Position numbers and translations under genes: made by a program
Shown: piece by piece, positions 12,866 to 26,639 of the stretch
How the letters are laid out: the number at the start of each line of letters is the position of its first letter
How positions within the stretch are numbered: position 1 is the stretch's first letter
Notes under the pieces: generated by a model
What the model was told of the DNA's origin: nothing
The model's database searches: none
What the model saw: the letters and a program-made list of their open reading frames with translations, nothing else
Assembly (NCBI RefSeq): GCF_033546915.1
Contig: NZ_CP137850.1
Span: 248,001-312,000, forward strand
Direction: 5' to 3'
DNA from: Mycoplasmopsis verecunda
Lineage (GTDB): Bacteria > Bacillota_I > Bacilli_A > Mycoplasmatales > Metamycoplasmataceae
DNA length: 64,000 nucleotides

Positions 12866-13622
12866 TTTAGTTAAGAATTCTTTAGGTTTCGATTCAAATT
12901 TATATGTTTACCAAGATAAAAGTATGTTTAATTACTCAGTTGACACAATACTTCTTGGTAATTTTATTTACCTAAATAAGAAAATAACTAATGCATTAGA
13001 AATAGGAGCAAATAATGGTGCATTATCTATTTTTGTAGCCTCTAGAAATCCAAAATTACATATTGACGCAGTTGAAATTCAAACAAAAGCCGCACAACTT
13101 GCTGAAAGAAATATTGCATTAAATAATATGCAAAATCAAATCTCTATTATTAATCAAGACTTTAATGATTACTGAAAATATATGTCTAAAACAGCACAAA
13201 AGAAATATCAAATTATTTTTTGCAATCCTCCATTTTATCCATATGATAAAAGTAAAGTTAAGAAAAACATTTCACAAGAAAAACTAATTGCAACTCATGA
13301 GATTCATTTAAATTTAGAACAACTAATTAAAGGCTGCAGTAAAATTATTGAACAAAAAGGATTTTTAACATTAGTGCTACCTGTAGAACGTTTAGTAGAT
13401 ACATTTGAATACTTAAGAAAATATAAATTCGAACCAAAAAGAATTCAATTTATTCTTCCACGTGTAAATGATAAGCCAAAATTTGCATTAATTGAGGCAA
13501 GATATCAATCTGGCTGAGGTGTTCATTTCTTACCTAATTTATATTTACATGATAGCAATGATAAGGATAATCATTCATATTTACCAGAAATCAAAGAACT
13601 ATATAAACCTATCAAAGTATAA
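12837..13622 (+). CDS. tRNA1(Val) A37 N6-methyltransferase-like (TrmN6 family)
   Basis: A 261-residue Rossmann-fold methyltransferase. The N-terminus carries the family-typical YQDKSMFNYSVDTILLGNF; motif I is ALEIGANNGALSIFVA; the catalytic NPPF is at residues 130-133 (IIFCNPPFYPY). This matches the YfiC/TrmN6 group, which methylates N6 of an adenine next to the anticodon of tRNA-Val; some relatives modify other nucleic acids. The start overlaps the rnr end, and a ribosome site plus the metG start follow closely, so secG-rnr-trmN6-metG look like one transcript of RNA-metabolism and translation genes. The exact tRNA target is inferred. Confidence 0.82.
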
Positions 13623-15173
<1,551 letters not shown>

Positions 15174-15216
15174 TGTTTTATAAGCAATTAAAATACTTCA
15201 ATTAAGAGTAAATAAT

Positions 15217-15501
15217 ATGATTTATGCAAAAGCGACAAGATATATAATAAATCCTGAAAAAATGAAAGGGTTTATTGATTATCTATATATCTTGACTAAG
15301 AAAACAAGAATGAAAGAAGAAAACCTTTCTTTTGAATATGGTCTTGAATCTGAAGATAAAGTATTAGTAATTGAACGTTGAAGTTCAAAAGCTACATACG
15401 AATCATTTATCAAGATAGAAGAATTTAAAAAAGAATTTGCAACAATAAGAAAAATGTCTAAAAATGTTGTAAATATTTATGAAATTGAGCTCGCAAAATA
15501 G
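15217..15501 (+). CDS. Small ABM-domain (antibiotic biosynthesis monooxygenase-like) protein
   Basis: A 94-residue gene that is split by a TGA Trp codon and easily missed. It starts at ATG 15217 (MIYAKATRYIINPEKMKGF). The pattern KxxxFxxYLxxLTKKTRxxxxxLSFEYGLESEDKVLVIERW matches the ferredoxin-like ABM fold, where such single domains dimerise; known members include quinol monooxygenases and haem-degrading or stress proteins. No catalytic residues can be assigned by eye, so the reaction is unknown. It follows metG by 43 bp and ends inside a terminator, suggesting the last gene of the secG-metG transcript. Confidence 0.68.
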
Positions 15502-15510
15502 CGAGTTTTT
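15490..15510 (+). terminator. Intrinsic terminator overlapping ABM gene stop
   Basis: CTCGC and GCGAG pair around AAAATA and are followed by TTTTT. The stop codon TAG at 15499-15501 lies in the loop and the first base of the 3' arm, so the gene's last codons form part of the hairpin. Confidence 0.8.
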
Positions 15511-15554
15511 CTTTAATTTTAAAAATGTGGAACAAAATGTGGAAATTGAATTAA

Positions 15555-15690
15555 TTCTCTTATAAATATTTTTATACCTTATAATTAATATATAGAAAAT
15601 TTAAGCGAAAATAAAATAATAATTGAAGAATGTGATTAATAAGCTTAAATTTCTATTTAAAATATTTAATTATTTTAAATAAGGAGATTT
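15555..15690 (+). promoter_or_regulatory. Promoter and leader of surface nuclease/ABC locus
   Basis: A TATAAT -10 box lies at 15580-15585. The following ~105-nt leader contains a long-range inverted repeat (AAATTTAAGC near 15597 and GCTTAAATTT near 15641, 10 bp) ahead of the AAGGAG site of the lipoprotein gene. No clear -35 is visible. Confidence 0.5.
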
Positions 15691-15695
15691 AATAT

Positions 15696-18257
15696 ATGAA
15701 TTTTAAACTTAAAAATATTTTATTAGGGGGAATAGGACTTATTGGTGTTACAGCAATTGGCTTATCAGCTGCTTGTGATAAAACTAAAAATACCCCTGAA
15801 AACCCTGGAGATGGTAATCCAGCTAATGAAACAGGTGGTCAAAATAGTGAACCAATTTGAGTAACAAATCCTGAATATGGAAAAATTAACTTACTAGGTA
15901 TTGAATCAACAATGAATGAACGTGTCCTTAATGCTACCGGAAACAAAGCGAATAATAAGGATGTTGATCAATACTCTCAAGAAGAAAGAAAACAAATAAT
16001 AATTGGTCATACATTTAGTCAAGGTTCTGTACAATCTGATGGGATTGATCAACTTATTAATGTTTATAACAAACTTGTACAACAAAATAATGAAGATTTT
16101 AAAAAATATAAAGAACAAAATCCTAATGATCAAGATGGAATCAACTTCAAGTCTAAAGTTGGATTATCATTAGCTGCTAAGCCTGTAACTACAGCACCAC
16201 TTGGTTCTGGATATTCAGCAGGGGCTCAATCTGTTCAACAAGCAGTTAAAAATGGAAACCCTAATTTCGCTGATATTGTTTTAAATTATGCTCCAGTTGC
16301 ATCTACATTAGCTTCAAGAAACATGCTATTAAGTTTCAACGATGATGATCCGGAATTAAATGTCGATTTATATAATTTTAATTCTGAATTTTCATCTATT
16401 AATGCTGAAACACAAAATGTAGATAAAATTTCTTCATGAATTTTACCTGGTCTAAAAAGTACAAATGTTCTAGCAATTAATAGTCCTGTAATGAGTTATA
16501 TCTTAACCACAATTCTTGAAAACGGTGGAAAAATTCAAGATAATGATACAGAAATGACTACTTTATATAATACAATTAAACAAAAAGGAACAGCCGATTT
16601 ATCAGAAGTTAAGAAGAATTGAGGAGAACCAGTTGATAATATTAAAGACCTTGCTAAGGGAAAAGTTATCTCTTCAACAATGTTTAAACACTATCAAGAA
16701 CTATTAGAATTCTCATCATTTGCTCAATCATTATTTAAGAATTCAGCAACCACTAACCCAGTTAAAGCAAATGTCCATGTCTTTGGTGTCGACTCTGCTA
16801 CATCATTATATGAGCAAGCATTATTCTCTATTCTAGATGGTGATACATCTAAAATGATTCAGTCAGTTAACCGTAACAGAGATGGTGTAACTATTTCTTA
16901 TACAACTCTTAATAAAAATGGTACACCTGCTAATGTAAATTCACAAACGATATATAATGCCTTATCAGAAGCTGTAAAATCAGGTGGAACTAAATTATTC
17001 CCTGGTGGAAGATTCTCATCAAACGATCAACAAAAACACAAATTTGCATTTTCAATTGGATCAACAGCTGGTTATAACCACAACTTTGTTAAGGGTGAAT
17101 TTATTGAATACAACTATACTCAAGATGGTAAATCAAGTAATGGTTTAAGTTTTGATGATAAAAAAGGTAGTTTTACTGATATACAACAAAATTATGGTAA
17201 AGGATATCAATTACTTCAAATACCTACTGAACCAGGAACAACAGATATTCAAGCAGATACTCCACTAGATAAAATACTACCTTTATACAAAATTGGTGGA
17301 AGATTAAATCCAATTTTTGCGTACAACTTATTCAATTCTGAAGCTGCTAAAAAAGCAGGAAATATAAATAAAATAGCTAAATATGCAACAATGTTTAAGT
17401 CACAAGAAGATCAAACACATTTTGCTGCACAAATTAATGATGTTCTAAATACAAAAGACTCTAGATCAAGATTAAAAACAACAGGTTTCTTAGTATTGCC
17501 ATATGATGAGAAAAAAGATTCTGCATTTTTAGCCAAAGCTAAAGAATTGAACTTATTTGGAGGATTGATTACCACAGGACTAACCGAAAAAGATCAAACA
17601 TCTATCATTTTAGTGTTTAAAGACGGTGTTACAAGTTCATATGGAATTTCTGATACCGCTAAAGCTGAATTTACTAAATTAGGATACACAGTTTCACAAA
17701 AATCACAAGCACAATTCTTAGGAGAAGATGAATTAATTTCATTACCTACACCAACAAAATGAAATAAAGATAACACAAAGAATGTTGTATTTGGACAAGG
17801 TCCATCAATCATGGGTATTGTTTCTAACGCTGTAGATCAACTAGCTACAAAACAATTTATTAAATGATTAATCTCTTCAACTGATAAATATGTTTTTGAT
17901 CCAGATGATGAAACTAAACCTGAATTTACACCTAGAGACTTTATTCAAAAACAAATGTCATATGTAATGCCTTATAATGGATTTGAAAATGTAACTATTC
18001 AACAAGCTAATGAAAGCTTTATTGGTACAAATGCATATTTAAGAGTTGCCTTTGAACTATTCCAAAAAGTTGCTAAAGATGACAGTTATATTTTATTTGA
18101 AGAACCAGGTTCAGAAATGGCAGATGCTTATAGATCAGCCATTGACTCAGCTTTTGATGCACTTCAAACATCAATTGAATCAGGTCAAAAGATCCAAGGT
18201 TTCGATCAATTCATCAAGAAAATTCAACAAGAATCAACAAAAACTAAACAATCATAA
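15696..18257 (+). CDS. Surface lipoprotein, P68-like (possible ABC substrate-binding protein)
   Basis: An 853-residue lipoprotein starts at ATG 15696 behind AAGGAG. The signal peptide ends in the lipobox LSAAC (Cys27), followed by a Pro/Gly/Asn linker. The body (for example VFGVDSATSLYEQALFSIL, GGRFSSNDQQKHKFAFSIG) resembles extracellular solute-binding proteins of the family annotated as P68 surface lipoprotein in Mycoplasmopsis; this family name is from memory. It heads a run of seven same-strand genes that includes a nuclease lipoprotein, an ABC ATPase and two permeases, so it is the likely binding protein of that importer. The ligand is inferred to be nucleic-acid fragments or nucleotides from the nuclease neighbour, not shown. 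Confidence 0.7.
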
Positions 18258-18300
18258 AATAATCAGATCAGATTATTCGATAATAAATTAGTAATATTTT

Positions 18301-18330
18301 TATAATTTATCCCAGCTGGGATAAATTATA
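18301..18330 (+). terminator. 30-bp perfect palindrome between lipoprotein and nuclease genes
   Basis: Bases 18301-18315 (TATAATTTATCCCAG) are followed by their exact reverse complement, then by TTTTATTG. It can form a loop-poor hairpin or a cruciform. The weak T-run suggests partial termination or an RNA stabiliser that uncouples lipoprotein and nuclease levels within the locus. Confidence 0.65.
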
Positions 18331-18364
18331 TTTTATTGTTAAGGATTATCGCAAGGGAGAAAAT

Positions 18365-19792
18365 ATGAAAAAATGACATAAAATCATTATAGGTCTCAGT
18401 ATGCCGATATCACTCATTTCTTTATCAGCAATGGCAATATCATGTAAGACAATCGAAGACGATAACACACGCGCTAATAAGTTTTTAGGTAAAGAAGTGA
18501 AAGAACTAAAGCTAAATTATGTAAATGGTATCAATACACCATTCAATGTTGAATTCAAGTCAAATGAACGATTCAAAGTAAAAAATGGTGAAATAGTTCC
18601 AGCTCGTAATTTACCAGCTAATTCAAAACTTGCATTTAATAGAAGATTAAGTGATTTGGTTAAAAATATAAGTGATGAATTTCTTAAGTCTGATTCTATA
18701 AACATAAAATATACTAAACCAACAAATGAGGATAAAGATTATTTATTAACACCAAATAAATATTTTTCAAATATTCCTAAGTACTTTAAAGTTAATGTAA
18801 AACAATCTAATGGTTCTGAATTTGAATTGTTATATGTATTATCAAACTTTGCACAAAGTTTTGAAAATTGAAAAGATGGTTTGGAATTAGGAGTAAACAA
18901 CCCTACTGAAAAAGATCAAAAGAAGGCATTAGACTTAGCGAATTTAACTGCAATTAATTCATTTGTCTATTTACCTTATACCAATGAAAATGTATCTATT
19001 AAAGATTTAACAGTAAATATTAGCATCAAAACAAATCAAACTATTGATCCGCTACTTAAAAATTACAATACTAAATTTGATACATCAATATTTGAAAAGA
19101 GTAATATTGATTGGTCTAAAGTACCAACAGATCAATATTTCGACGGTTATATAGGTAAAGTTTCTGATGGAGATACATTCTCTGTTATACTACGTGAAGA
19201 TAAACAAACAATAAATGGGTTATATAAAAAAGGTGCAAACCCGCTATCTTCACATGATAAAAAAAGAGATAATATGCAAGAGCCTTATATTAGATTGCAA
19301 GGTATTGACACCCCAGAAAAAGCTGTAAGCGAAAAATTATCACCACCATTTGAATATGCTTTTGCACTAATGCCTACTCATTTTGCTGAAGCATTATGAA
19401 ATAAAGATAATGGTTTCAGTCAAAATGTAAGAGTTGCATTCTTGGAGAAAGATGCATATGGAAGAACGGTAGCTGATGTCTTTTTCGGAGATGATTATCA
19501 ATATTCATATAATACCGAAATAGTTAGAGCTGGATTTACATTACCAATGTCTTCTAATAATGTTCAACACGATGGAAATAATGTTCATAGTATACCGGGT
19601 TCATACATTGATTTATTCTATGAAAAAATAGCTATTGCGATGTTTCAAGCTATGGAAAATAGAAGAGGATTCTTCCATTATTTTGAAAAACCTTCTCAAT
19701 TATCTGATTTTGTATACATGGCTAAGAAAAATACACAATGAGTAACATTCTGAAACATTTATCAAAATTGGTTAAAAAAACAAGATAAATAA
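18365..19792 (+). CDS. mnuA: Membrane nuclease lipoprotein (thermonuclease/SNase family, MnuA-like)
   Basis: This 475-residue lipoprotein has a lipobox ending at Cys27 (AMAISC) and a C-terminal staphylococcal-nuclease domain from ~255 to 440. The SNase active-site pattern is complete: GKVSDGDTF (D268, D270), RLQGIDTPE (R310, D315, E318) and KDAYGRTVADVF (R367). Such Ca2+-dependent surface nucleases let mycoplasmas, which cannot make nucleotides de novo, harvest host DNA and RNA; MnuA of M. bovis and M. pulmonis are studied examples. The N-terminal ~240 residues have no recognised domain. It lies between the P68-like lipoprotein and the ABC genes, consistent with coupling of digestion to import. 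Confidence 0.88.
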
Positions 19793-19865
19793 TTAATATA
19801 GCTATAAATATAAATATTTAGTAAAATATTTAACTGTAGTAAAAACATTTAAAGAAAGGAATTAT

Positions 19866-21953
19866 ATGAAACTAATTAATAAATTAATTTCATATGTAAA
19901 AGAGTTATCAACATCAGTTACTGATGAAGATGTTAAGCGTGTAAAAGAATATGTTGCTGAACTAGAAGAACTAGATTCAGAAAATATTCCTGCAATTGAA
20001 TTAAAAAATCTTAACATTGACTTCGGAGAAACATTAGCTGTTGATAATGTTAGTTTTAAAATACCTGAAGGAAAATTAGTAACACTATTAGGTCCATCAG
20101 GATCAGGAAAAACAACAACACTAAATGCTATAGCTGGATTATTAACTGTTACATCAGGAAAAGTCCTTTTTAAAGGAAAAGATGTTACAGATTTCACTCC
20201 GCAAAAAAGAAAAATAGGTTTTGTTTTCCAAAACTATGCTTTGTATCCACATATGAGTGTGTATGCTAATATAGCATTCCCGTTAAAAAATGATTTAGAT
20301 TGACAAAGAAAGTTCTATCTAAACAAAGAAAAAGCTAGAAACGAAATTAGAATAGTTTATCTAGAAAAACTTGGAGCAACACCTCAGGAAGTTACTGAAT
20401 TAAGACAAGCTTTAAATGCTTATATTCTAATATCAGAAAAAACTTCACATAAAGTTGCTGAGTTATATGCAAAATTAGTTGATAAATATGAAAAAGCACA
20501 TACTGAATATAAAATTACTTTAGTGCATGAAAATTCTGAAATTTCGTTACTGACAAAAAATGTTATTAAAACAAATTCAAAAATTCATAAAGATAGTAAA
20601 ACCAAAATACATGAAATTAAAGAAAAATTTAATTCTGATAAAGCAAATAATTTACTACCTGAATTAAAACAAGCTGATATTTTAATTAATCTAGATAAAA
20701 ATAAATATTGCTACAAACCATTAAAAACAAAAGAAGAAATGCAAGAAAGAATTAACGAAATTCAAGAATTCGTTAGTGAGTTATTATTGGTTGATTTTAG
20801 TAATCTAGTTTTAAAAGATAGAATTAAAATTGTTAAACTAGAAGAAAAAGCATTAAAAGTTTTAACAAGATATAAATATTTAATTAAACAAGAAGAAATA
20901 TTAGCTACATATGCTGAATTAAAAACAACAACTAAAGCTAAATATCTTGAAGAAAAAGCAAACTTTAAAAATATATTAAATACAAATGCTGAGTACCAAC
21001 AACTAGTTAATGATTCTAAAAAACTTCCAATTGCTGCTAAATTGATTTATAAAAATCTAATTTCTTTACTTGAAACTAAATATGGACTAAAATTATATCT
21101 TAAAGAAGAAAGTAAAGGACTTTCTGCTAATTCTTTAACTGACGATGAAAAATCTAAAATCAAAGAATTTGCTAAACAAGATATTACATTGAAACAAGCA
21201 ATACACAACGAAGTTATGGAAGTTGCTTCACGTGTGGAAATTGTTCACATTTTACAAAAGAAACCAACAAGATTATCTGGTGGACAACAACAACGTGTTT
21301 CTATCGCACGTGCAATTGTTAAAAAGCCTGAAATTTTATTAATGGATGAGCCATTATCAAACTTAGATGCTAAATTACGTATTTCTACACGTCAATGAAT
21401 TAGACAAATTCAACAATCTCTTGGTATTACAACTGTATTTGTTACTCACGACCAAGAAGAAGCTATGTCTATTTCAGATATCATAGTATGTATGTCAATG
21501 GCTAAAGTACAACAAATGGGTACACCATTAGAGCTATACAACAATCCTAAAAACCAATTTGTGGCTCGTTTCCTTGGAATGCCAGAAATGGGATTATTCC
21601 AATCTGAATACAAAAACGGAAAATTAACTATGGCTGGTGTAGAATTACCTGTCAAATTAGTTGATTCAAAAGACTCAATTACATTAAACATTGGTGTACG
21701 TTCTGAAGATTTCATTATTAAAACAAAGAACCAAAAACATATGTTTAATGGAAAAGTAGCTGTTATAGAAAACTTTGGTAAAGAAAGTAAACTTGTTGTT
21801 GATGTAGAAGGCTCAGGAAAAACCAATTTCTTAATCGATAACACATATGAATTTAAAATTGGTGATGATATCTACTTCGATGTGCCGATAAATAAATTAC
21901 ATATTTTTGATGCTGCAAGCGAGGAAAGATTAGAATATGAGATTATTAAATAA
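19866..21953 (+). CDS. ABC transporter ATP-binding protein (MsmK/UgpC-like) with large insertion
   Basis: The 695-residue protein is almost twice the family's ~370. Walker A GPSGSGKT is at residues 76-83 and the Q-loop ([20 protein letters not shown]) at ~119-138. A ~320-residue Lys/Glu-rich helical insert follows, then the signature LSGGQQQR (from 470), Walker B ILLMDEP (D494, E495), the [14 protein letters not shown]-loop and a TOBE-like tail (from ~590). All ATPase motifs are intact. The insert sits exactly between Q-loop and signature helix. By similarity the engine is of the CUT1 sugar-importer type, but next to a nuclease and with two permeases it may import nucleic-acid products. It overlaps the next gene by 17 bp. 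Confidence 0.88.
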
Positions 21954-22998
21954 TAACACTCATCAAACACTTCAACGCAAGGTACCGTTCTTATTTAATT
22001 GGTCTGTTAAAAAACAATCATCAAGAAAGTCAACACTTTCGCATTCAATATTGGATTCAAGAACTCCAGCTTGAAAACCTTTATTGTTACTATTGCCTGG
22101 TATCATATTACTTTCACTATTCACAATTGCTCCGATGTTTATTAACATCATCGAGTCATTTAGCACATCTTCTTCATCATCTACAAATAGCTTCACATGA
22201 CAAAACTATTTAACTGTTCTTACAGATGCTAGATTTGCTGTAGGGGTAAGAAACTCATTCATTTATGGAATGTTTGTCCTTCCATTTGTTATGATGATTT
22301 CTTTAGTTATTTCATCTGTTATAGCTAAACTATATAGAAAATATGCAAAAAGCTTTTGACAAACAGTATTCTTCATGCCTTATGTAACAAATGGAGTTGC
22401 TGTGTCTTTAGCATTTATCCAATTATTCGGAACATATGGATTATTAAATCAAATTTTAGGGACTCAAGTCCCATGACTTCAAACCAATGATCAGTATACC
22501 TTTAATGCATTGATTGCTATGATTATAAATGGTATTTGAAATGGTTTAGCATTTAATATTTTAATATTCACAACAGCAATGTTAGGAGTTGATAAAAATC
22601 TATATCGTTCAGCATCTATAGATGGAACAGGAGAAGTAAAACAATTTTTCACAATTACATTACCATCAATTAAAAGTACAATAAACTTCTTGATAACACT
22701 AGGAATTATTGGTGGACTAAAGGTATTCCCATTAGCATTATTTGAAAACAAACCTGCAAATGCATTTAACTATGGTGGTGGTTCATTGATGTTATATGTA
22801 TACCTTCAAACACAAACTGGAAATATTAATATAGCTGGTGCCGCATCTATTTCATTATTTATTATTGGTGTAACATTCTCATCAGTAGTTAGAGGTGGAT
22901 TCTTTATGGTGCAAACATCACTAAATAATTTAGGAGAAAGAAATGTTTGAGTTAAAGTTAAAGCTACAAAAGCGCTTAATGCAAAAGAAGCTTCGTAA
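21937..22998 (+). CDS. ABC transporter permease 1 (MalF/UgpA-like)
   Basis: A 353-residue membrane protein starts at ATG 21937 inside the ATPase gene end (17-bp overlap, coupled translation). After a basic ~50-residue cytoplasmic leader it has about six helices. The EAA-type coupling loop is SASIDGTGEVKQFFTITLPSIKSTI-like (about 22610-22680), typical of MalF-class permeases. It forms a heterodimer with the next gene product. The TGA Trp codons and an ATG within its 3' end make the downstream gene overlap by 56 bp. Confidence 0.86.
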
Positions 22999-23983
22999 GA
23001 ACCAAGAAAGAGTTTCTTCACAAGTTAAAGAACACAGTACTTCTAAAGTAGTTACTTCCAGTTTATTAAAATTATTTATTCTCGTTGTTTTTGGTATACT
23101 TGTACTTTTCCCATTTTTCTATATGATTTCTATCTCCTTTATGGATGATAGTCAAGCACAATCATTAAAAGATGAATTTTCATTCTTGCCGACATTTAAA
23201 CGTGGATTAACATATGTTGTCGGTAATAAGACGACACAAGGTTCATTGCAGTATTTACCATGATCTGATATAGTAGCCAACACTTATAAAAAAGCTATGG
23301 CTTCTGGATATTGAAGTGCAATTTTATTAACATCATTAAACGTTCTTGTTTCAGTAGTGCTTAAAGTATTCGTGACATTCTTAATGGGTTATGCATTTTC
23401 ATTACGTAATTGAAGAGGAAAAGGATTCATTTGATTCTGTGCATTAGCTCTTCTAGTATTGCCTGAAGTTGCACTTCTCTCAGGACAATATTTTGTTGTT
23501 CTTAAAACAAAATTAGCTAGAGATTACTTAGGATTCTTATTAGCAATTGCATTCCCATTTACTGCAAGTATATTTAATACTTTAATGTATAAAAACGCAT
23601 TTGAAGCCATCCCTGGTAGAATTAAAGAAGTTTCATTAGTTGATGGAGCTTCAGGTGCTAAATATTTATTTAAAATTGCATTCCCAATGGTTATGCCAAC
23701 AACATTAACTATCATTATATTAACATCATTAGCATCATGAAACTCATACTTATGACCATCAATTATTTCAACAATCGGTCAACAAAGACTTGATGTTGTG
23801 TCTGTATGACTATTCCGTGCAGGAATTGACCCAGCTGACCCTGGATCAGGAGGAGCTGTAGCACTTAATGTTAAGTTAGCTGCCAGCTTAATGGTTATCT
23901 TACCAATGTTTATTGTTTACTTAGTATTTAGAAAGAGAATTATGGCTGCAATTAGTAGACAAGGTTCAACTATTAAAGGATAA
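22943..23983 (+). CDS. ABC transporter permease 2 (MalG/UgpE-like)
   Basis: The 346-residue permease begins at ATG 22943, 56 bp before permease 1 ends. A basic N-terminus precedes the first helix (LLKLFILVVFGILVLFPFFYM), and the EAA loop is present as NAFEAIPGRIKEVSLVDGA...FKIAFPMVMPT, the hallmark of MalG-type subunits. With permease 1 and the ATPase it completes one importer. The large gene overlaps and the order binding lipoprotein, nuclease, ATPase, permease, permease argue for one functional unit. Confidence 0.88.
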
Positions 23984-23985
23984 TT

Positions 23986-24261
23986 ATGAAAAATTACAAA
24001 AGAAGAGTAATTACTTGGTCTATACTCACTGTTTTAGGTTTAATAGGTATAATAGTTTTATCTGTTCTAATTACTCAGGTCCAACCTATAATTGATTTAA
24101 ATGATAAAGTTGTATTGGACACTCAAATCATTGATTTAGCCCAATATGTAAAAGCATATAGTATAGGAGGTTTAGCATTTTCATGTTTAATATTTGTTAT
24201 GGGAAGCATAATAACTTATGCGGGATACAAATCATTAAACTATGTTGAAATGTTTAATTAG
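23986..24261 (+). CDS. Small two-helix membrane protein of the nuclease/ABC locus
   Basis: A 91-residue protein starts 2 bp after the permease stop. It has two strongly hydrophobic helices (about residues 10-31 and 58-80) with a polar loop of ~25 residues between them, outside by the positive-inside rule. I do not recognise a family. Its tight spacing to the permease and the following lipoprotein suggests a subunit or assembly factor of this importer. Confidence 0.65.
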   Translation: MKNYKRRVITWSILTVLGLIGIIVLSVLITQVQPIIDLNDKVVLDTQIIDLAQYVKAYSIGGLAFSCLIFVMGSIITYAGYKSLNYVEMFN

Positions 24262-24266
24262 TAGTT

Positions 24267-26555
24267 ATGAAATTAAAATTTAAGAAATGAAAATTAATTT
24301 TAGGCTCAACAATTATGTTAGCCGGTTTACCTTTAACTGCTGTTTCATGTTTCTACAAAGATGATTCAACAGTCAAATATGCTCAGAAATTTATTTCAGA
24401 AGGTGGTAATGGATTCACAGTAAAAGAAAGAGTTACCTCACAAGCTAAATATAATAAGCCTAATTTAGTGAAATTTGAAAATGAATTATATGATAATGGA
24501 CTTCTAAAATATTCATTTTCATCTTTTGTTTATGCACCATCAAAATCCTTACAAGTAAACAATGATAATTATATATTCACATTTAAAGATTTATATACAA
24601 TTAATGAAAATGACAATAAATTTATCCCAAATGATAAAGTTATTAATTTAATCCCAACAAAAGAGGGTAAAGATATCGCTTTAGAAAAGATTCAAAAACT
24701 AAATGATCAAATGCAATCTTATCTATCTGATATTAATTCAAATAATTGAAAATACAAAGGTGTTCCAAAGGTATATAGAAGTTTCCAACAATTAGTTGAT
24801 TTAGCTAATTTACCACTATCTGAAAGAACAAATATTTATAATGATAATGCTATTAATTCAGTTGATGAACAATCAAAAAATGTAACAGACAATGCAGATA
24901 CTACCATTACTGCACAGGTGCAAAGTTTAGTTTCATTAATTTCTGATGCATGATCTATCAAACTATTTAAGTTTGATAATCCGTCAGATGAAGTAACTAT
25001 GGATGATGCTTTACAAGTAATTGATAACTTCCTTAAAGATACACCTTTTTATGCCAAATATTTAATGAATATGGCTGAATTTCCTAACACAAACGAAAAT
25101 AGAACCAAAAGAATATTTTATTGAGATGATATAAACAAAACAGGAACATTTAATTATTTAACCATTTTAAAACTTTATAACAATATACCTACTCCTGTAT
25201 TTCAAACTGTACAAAAAGATTTTTTCAATTCAATAACAGAATTTAACTTTATGAATGTTTATAATCAACCTAAAACTTATCTTAAAAAAGTATTCAATCT
25301 AATGAGTGATAGATATAAGAATTATTCGGTTTCCTTATCAGCAAATGAAAATAGAGGTATTGCTTTAGGTTTTGCACCTGAATACTTAATTCTAGGGGTT
25401 AACCCAGATGTTATCTCTGATTATAATACAGATGGATTAATACAAAGTAACAAATATCAAGTTTTTGATACTATTAATACTGATAATGGAAGAGGTGGAA
25501 AAACATATACATCAGTTTTAACTGATGAACAACAAAGAGAGTTTCTATCAGATCCTTATATATTCTTCTGATCTCATTTATCATCAGCATATGTGCCTGC
25601 CTTATATGACATGCAAACAAATATAGATACTCAAAAGAAAAATATTAAAAATTTAGAAGAAATTATTGAAACTAAGTCAGGAAAAGAAAAAGCGAGAGCT
25701 CAAGCTTCTAAAAAAGGTGCTGAGCAATTCATTAAAAATGAAGAAGTGAAATTAGAAGGTCTAAAAAAAGTAATGGAATCAATTAAATTATTCTCTGATA
25801 GAGAAATGGTTCCTGCATTTAAAACAATATCTGAATTAAAAACCAAAATTGACAGTAAAATAGCTTTAACACTTGAAGAAGCACAATCATTATTTAATGC
25901 TTATGTTTCATATTCAACTAATTTATTAAAATTAAAAGGTGGGCCGGCTATTTCAAATCAACTTCTAGATGCAACATCTATAACCGGAACTGACGACGAA
26001 AAAGTTTCTAAATATATGGTAAAAATTAATGGGTTATCAGGTGTTCTTAAAAATATGACACATAGTACAACTATATCTGATGATTCAATGATTTCACAAA
26101 ATTCTTATTTTAAATCAGGAATTGAAAATGATTTTAGTAATTTAACCAAATACATTAGTGGTGCTATTACAAATGTATTTTCACTTAACCAACTATATGC
26201 TCAATTATTATTTGCTAATGGTGCATTTAAATTACAATTAGTAAAAGGTACAAATTCAAAACTTATTCAAGATTTAGAAACTCAATTACAATCATCTACA
26301 TCAAAAATTGATAAAGAAAACTTAGAAAAATCTATCGAAACTGCTAAAAATGGTATTTATTGAATAGAGTTCTATGATTCTGAAACTAATAGTTGAATTG
26401 CAATTGATATTTATAAAGCTTATTTATCTGTAAAATCACCTCAATTATTCCCTAATTATGTTGGAGATTATAATATTGATAACGAATTATTAACAAAGCT
26501 TTCATCAGATTACACAATAAATGATGTATTCACTAATGTTGCGCATGTAAAATAA
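24267..26555 (+). CDS. Large surface lipoprotein closing the nuclease/ABC locus
   Basis: A 762-residue protein opens at ATG 24267, five bases after the previous stop, with a signal peptide and lipobox at Cys28 (LTAVSC). The body is helical, with a clear coiled-coil at ~445-510 (NIDTQKKNIKNLEEIIETKS...). It may belong to the P80-type mycoplasma lipoproteins that accompany such ABC genes, but I cannot confirm this by eye. No enzymatic motif is visible. It may act as a second receptor or scaffold. It ends just before a terminator that is duplicated on the far side of the IS pair. Confidence 0.72.
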
Positions 26556-26565
26556 TGATAAAAAA

Positions 26566-26639
26566 TCTAGAAGATAAACTTCTAGGTTTTTTTATCCAGC
26601 ATATGGTGCAAAGAGTAATAAAGAAATAATAATGTTTAC
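26566..26639. repeat. 74-bp target duplication, left copy
   Basis: These 74 bp recur as 73 bp at 30433-30505 (one A missing after ACTTCT). They contain a terminator and the last codons plus stop of the chromate-transporter-like gene. The pair flanks both IS1634-like elements, as expected for the long, variable target duplications of IS1634. Confidence 0.85.
26567..26593. terminator. Intrinsic terminator within the duplicated target
   Basis: CTAGAAG and CTTCTAG pair around ATAAA and are followed by GTTTTTTT. It ends the lipoprotein transcript; the other copy, at 30434-30460, ends the opposing chromate-transporter transcript. Duplication left each gene with its own terminator. Confidence 0.8.

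Noticed and set aside
18046-18291. 81-codon frame overlapping the P68-like gene end
   Set aside because: Out of phase with the lipoprotein, low-complexity, and wholly explained by the larger gene.
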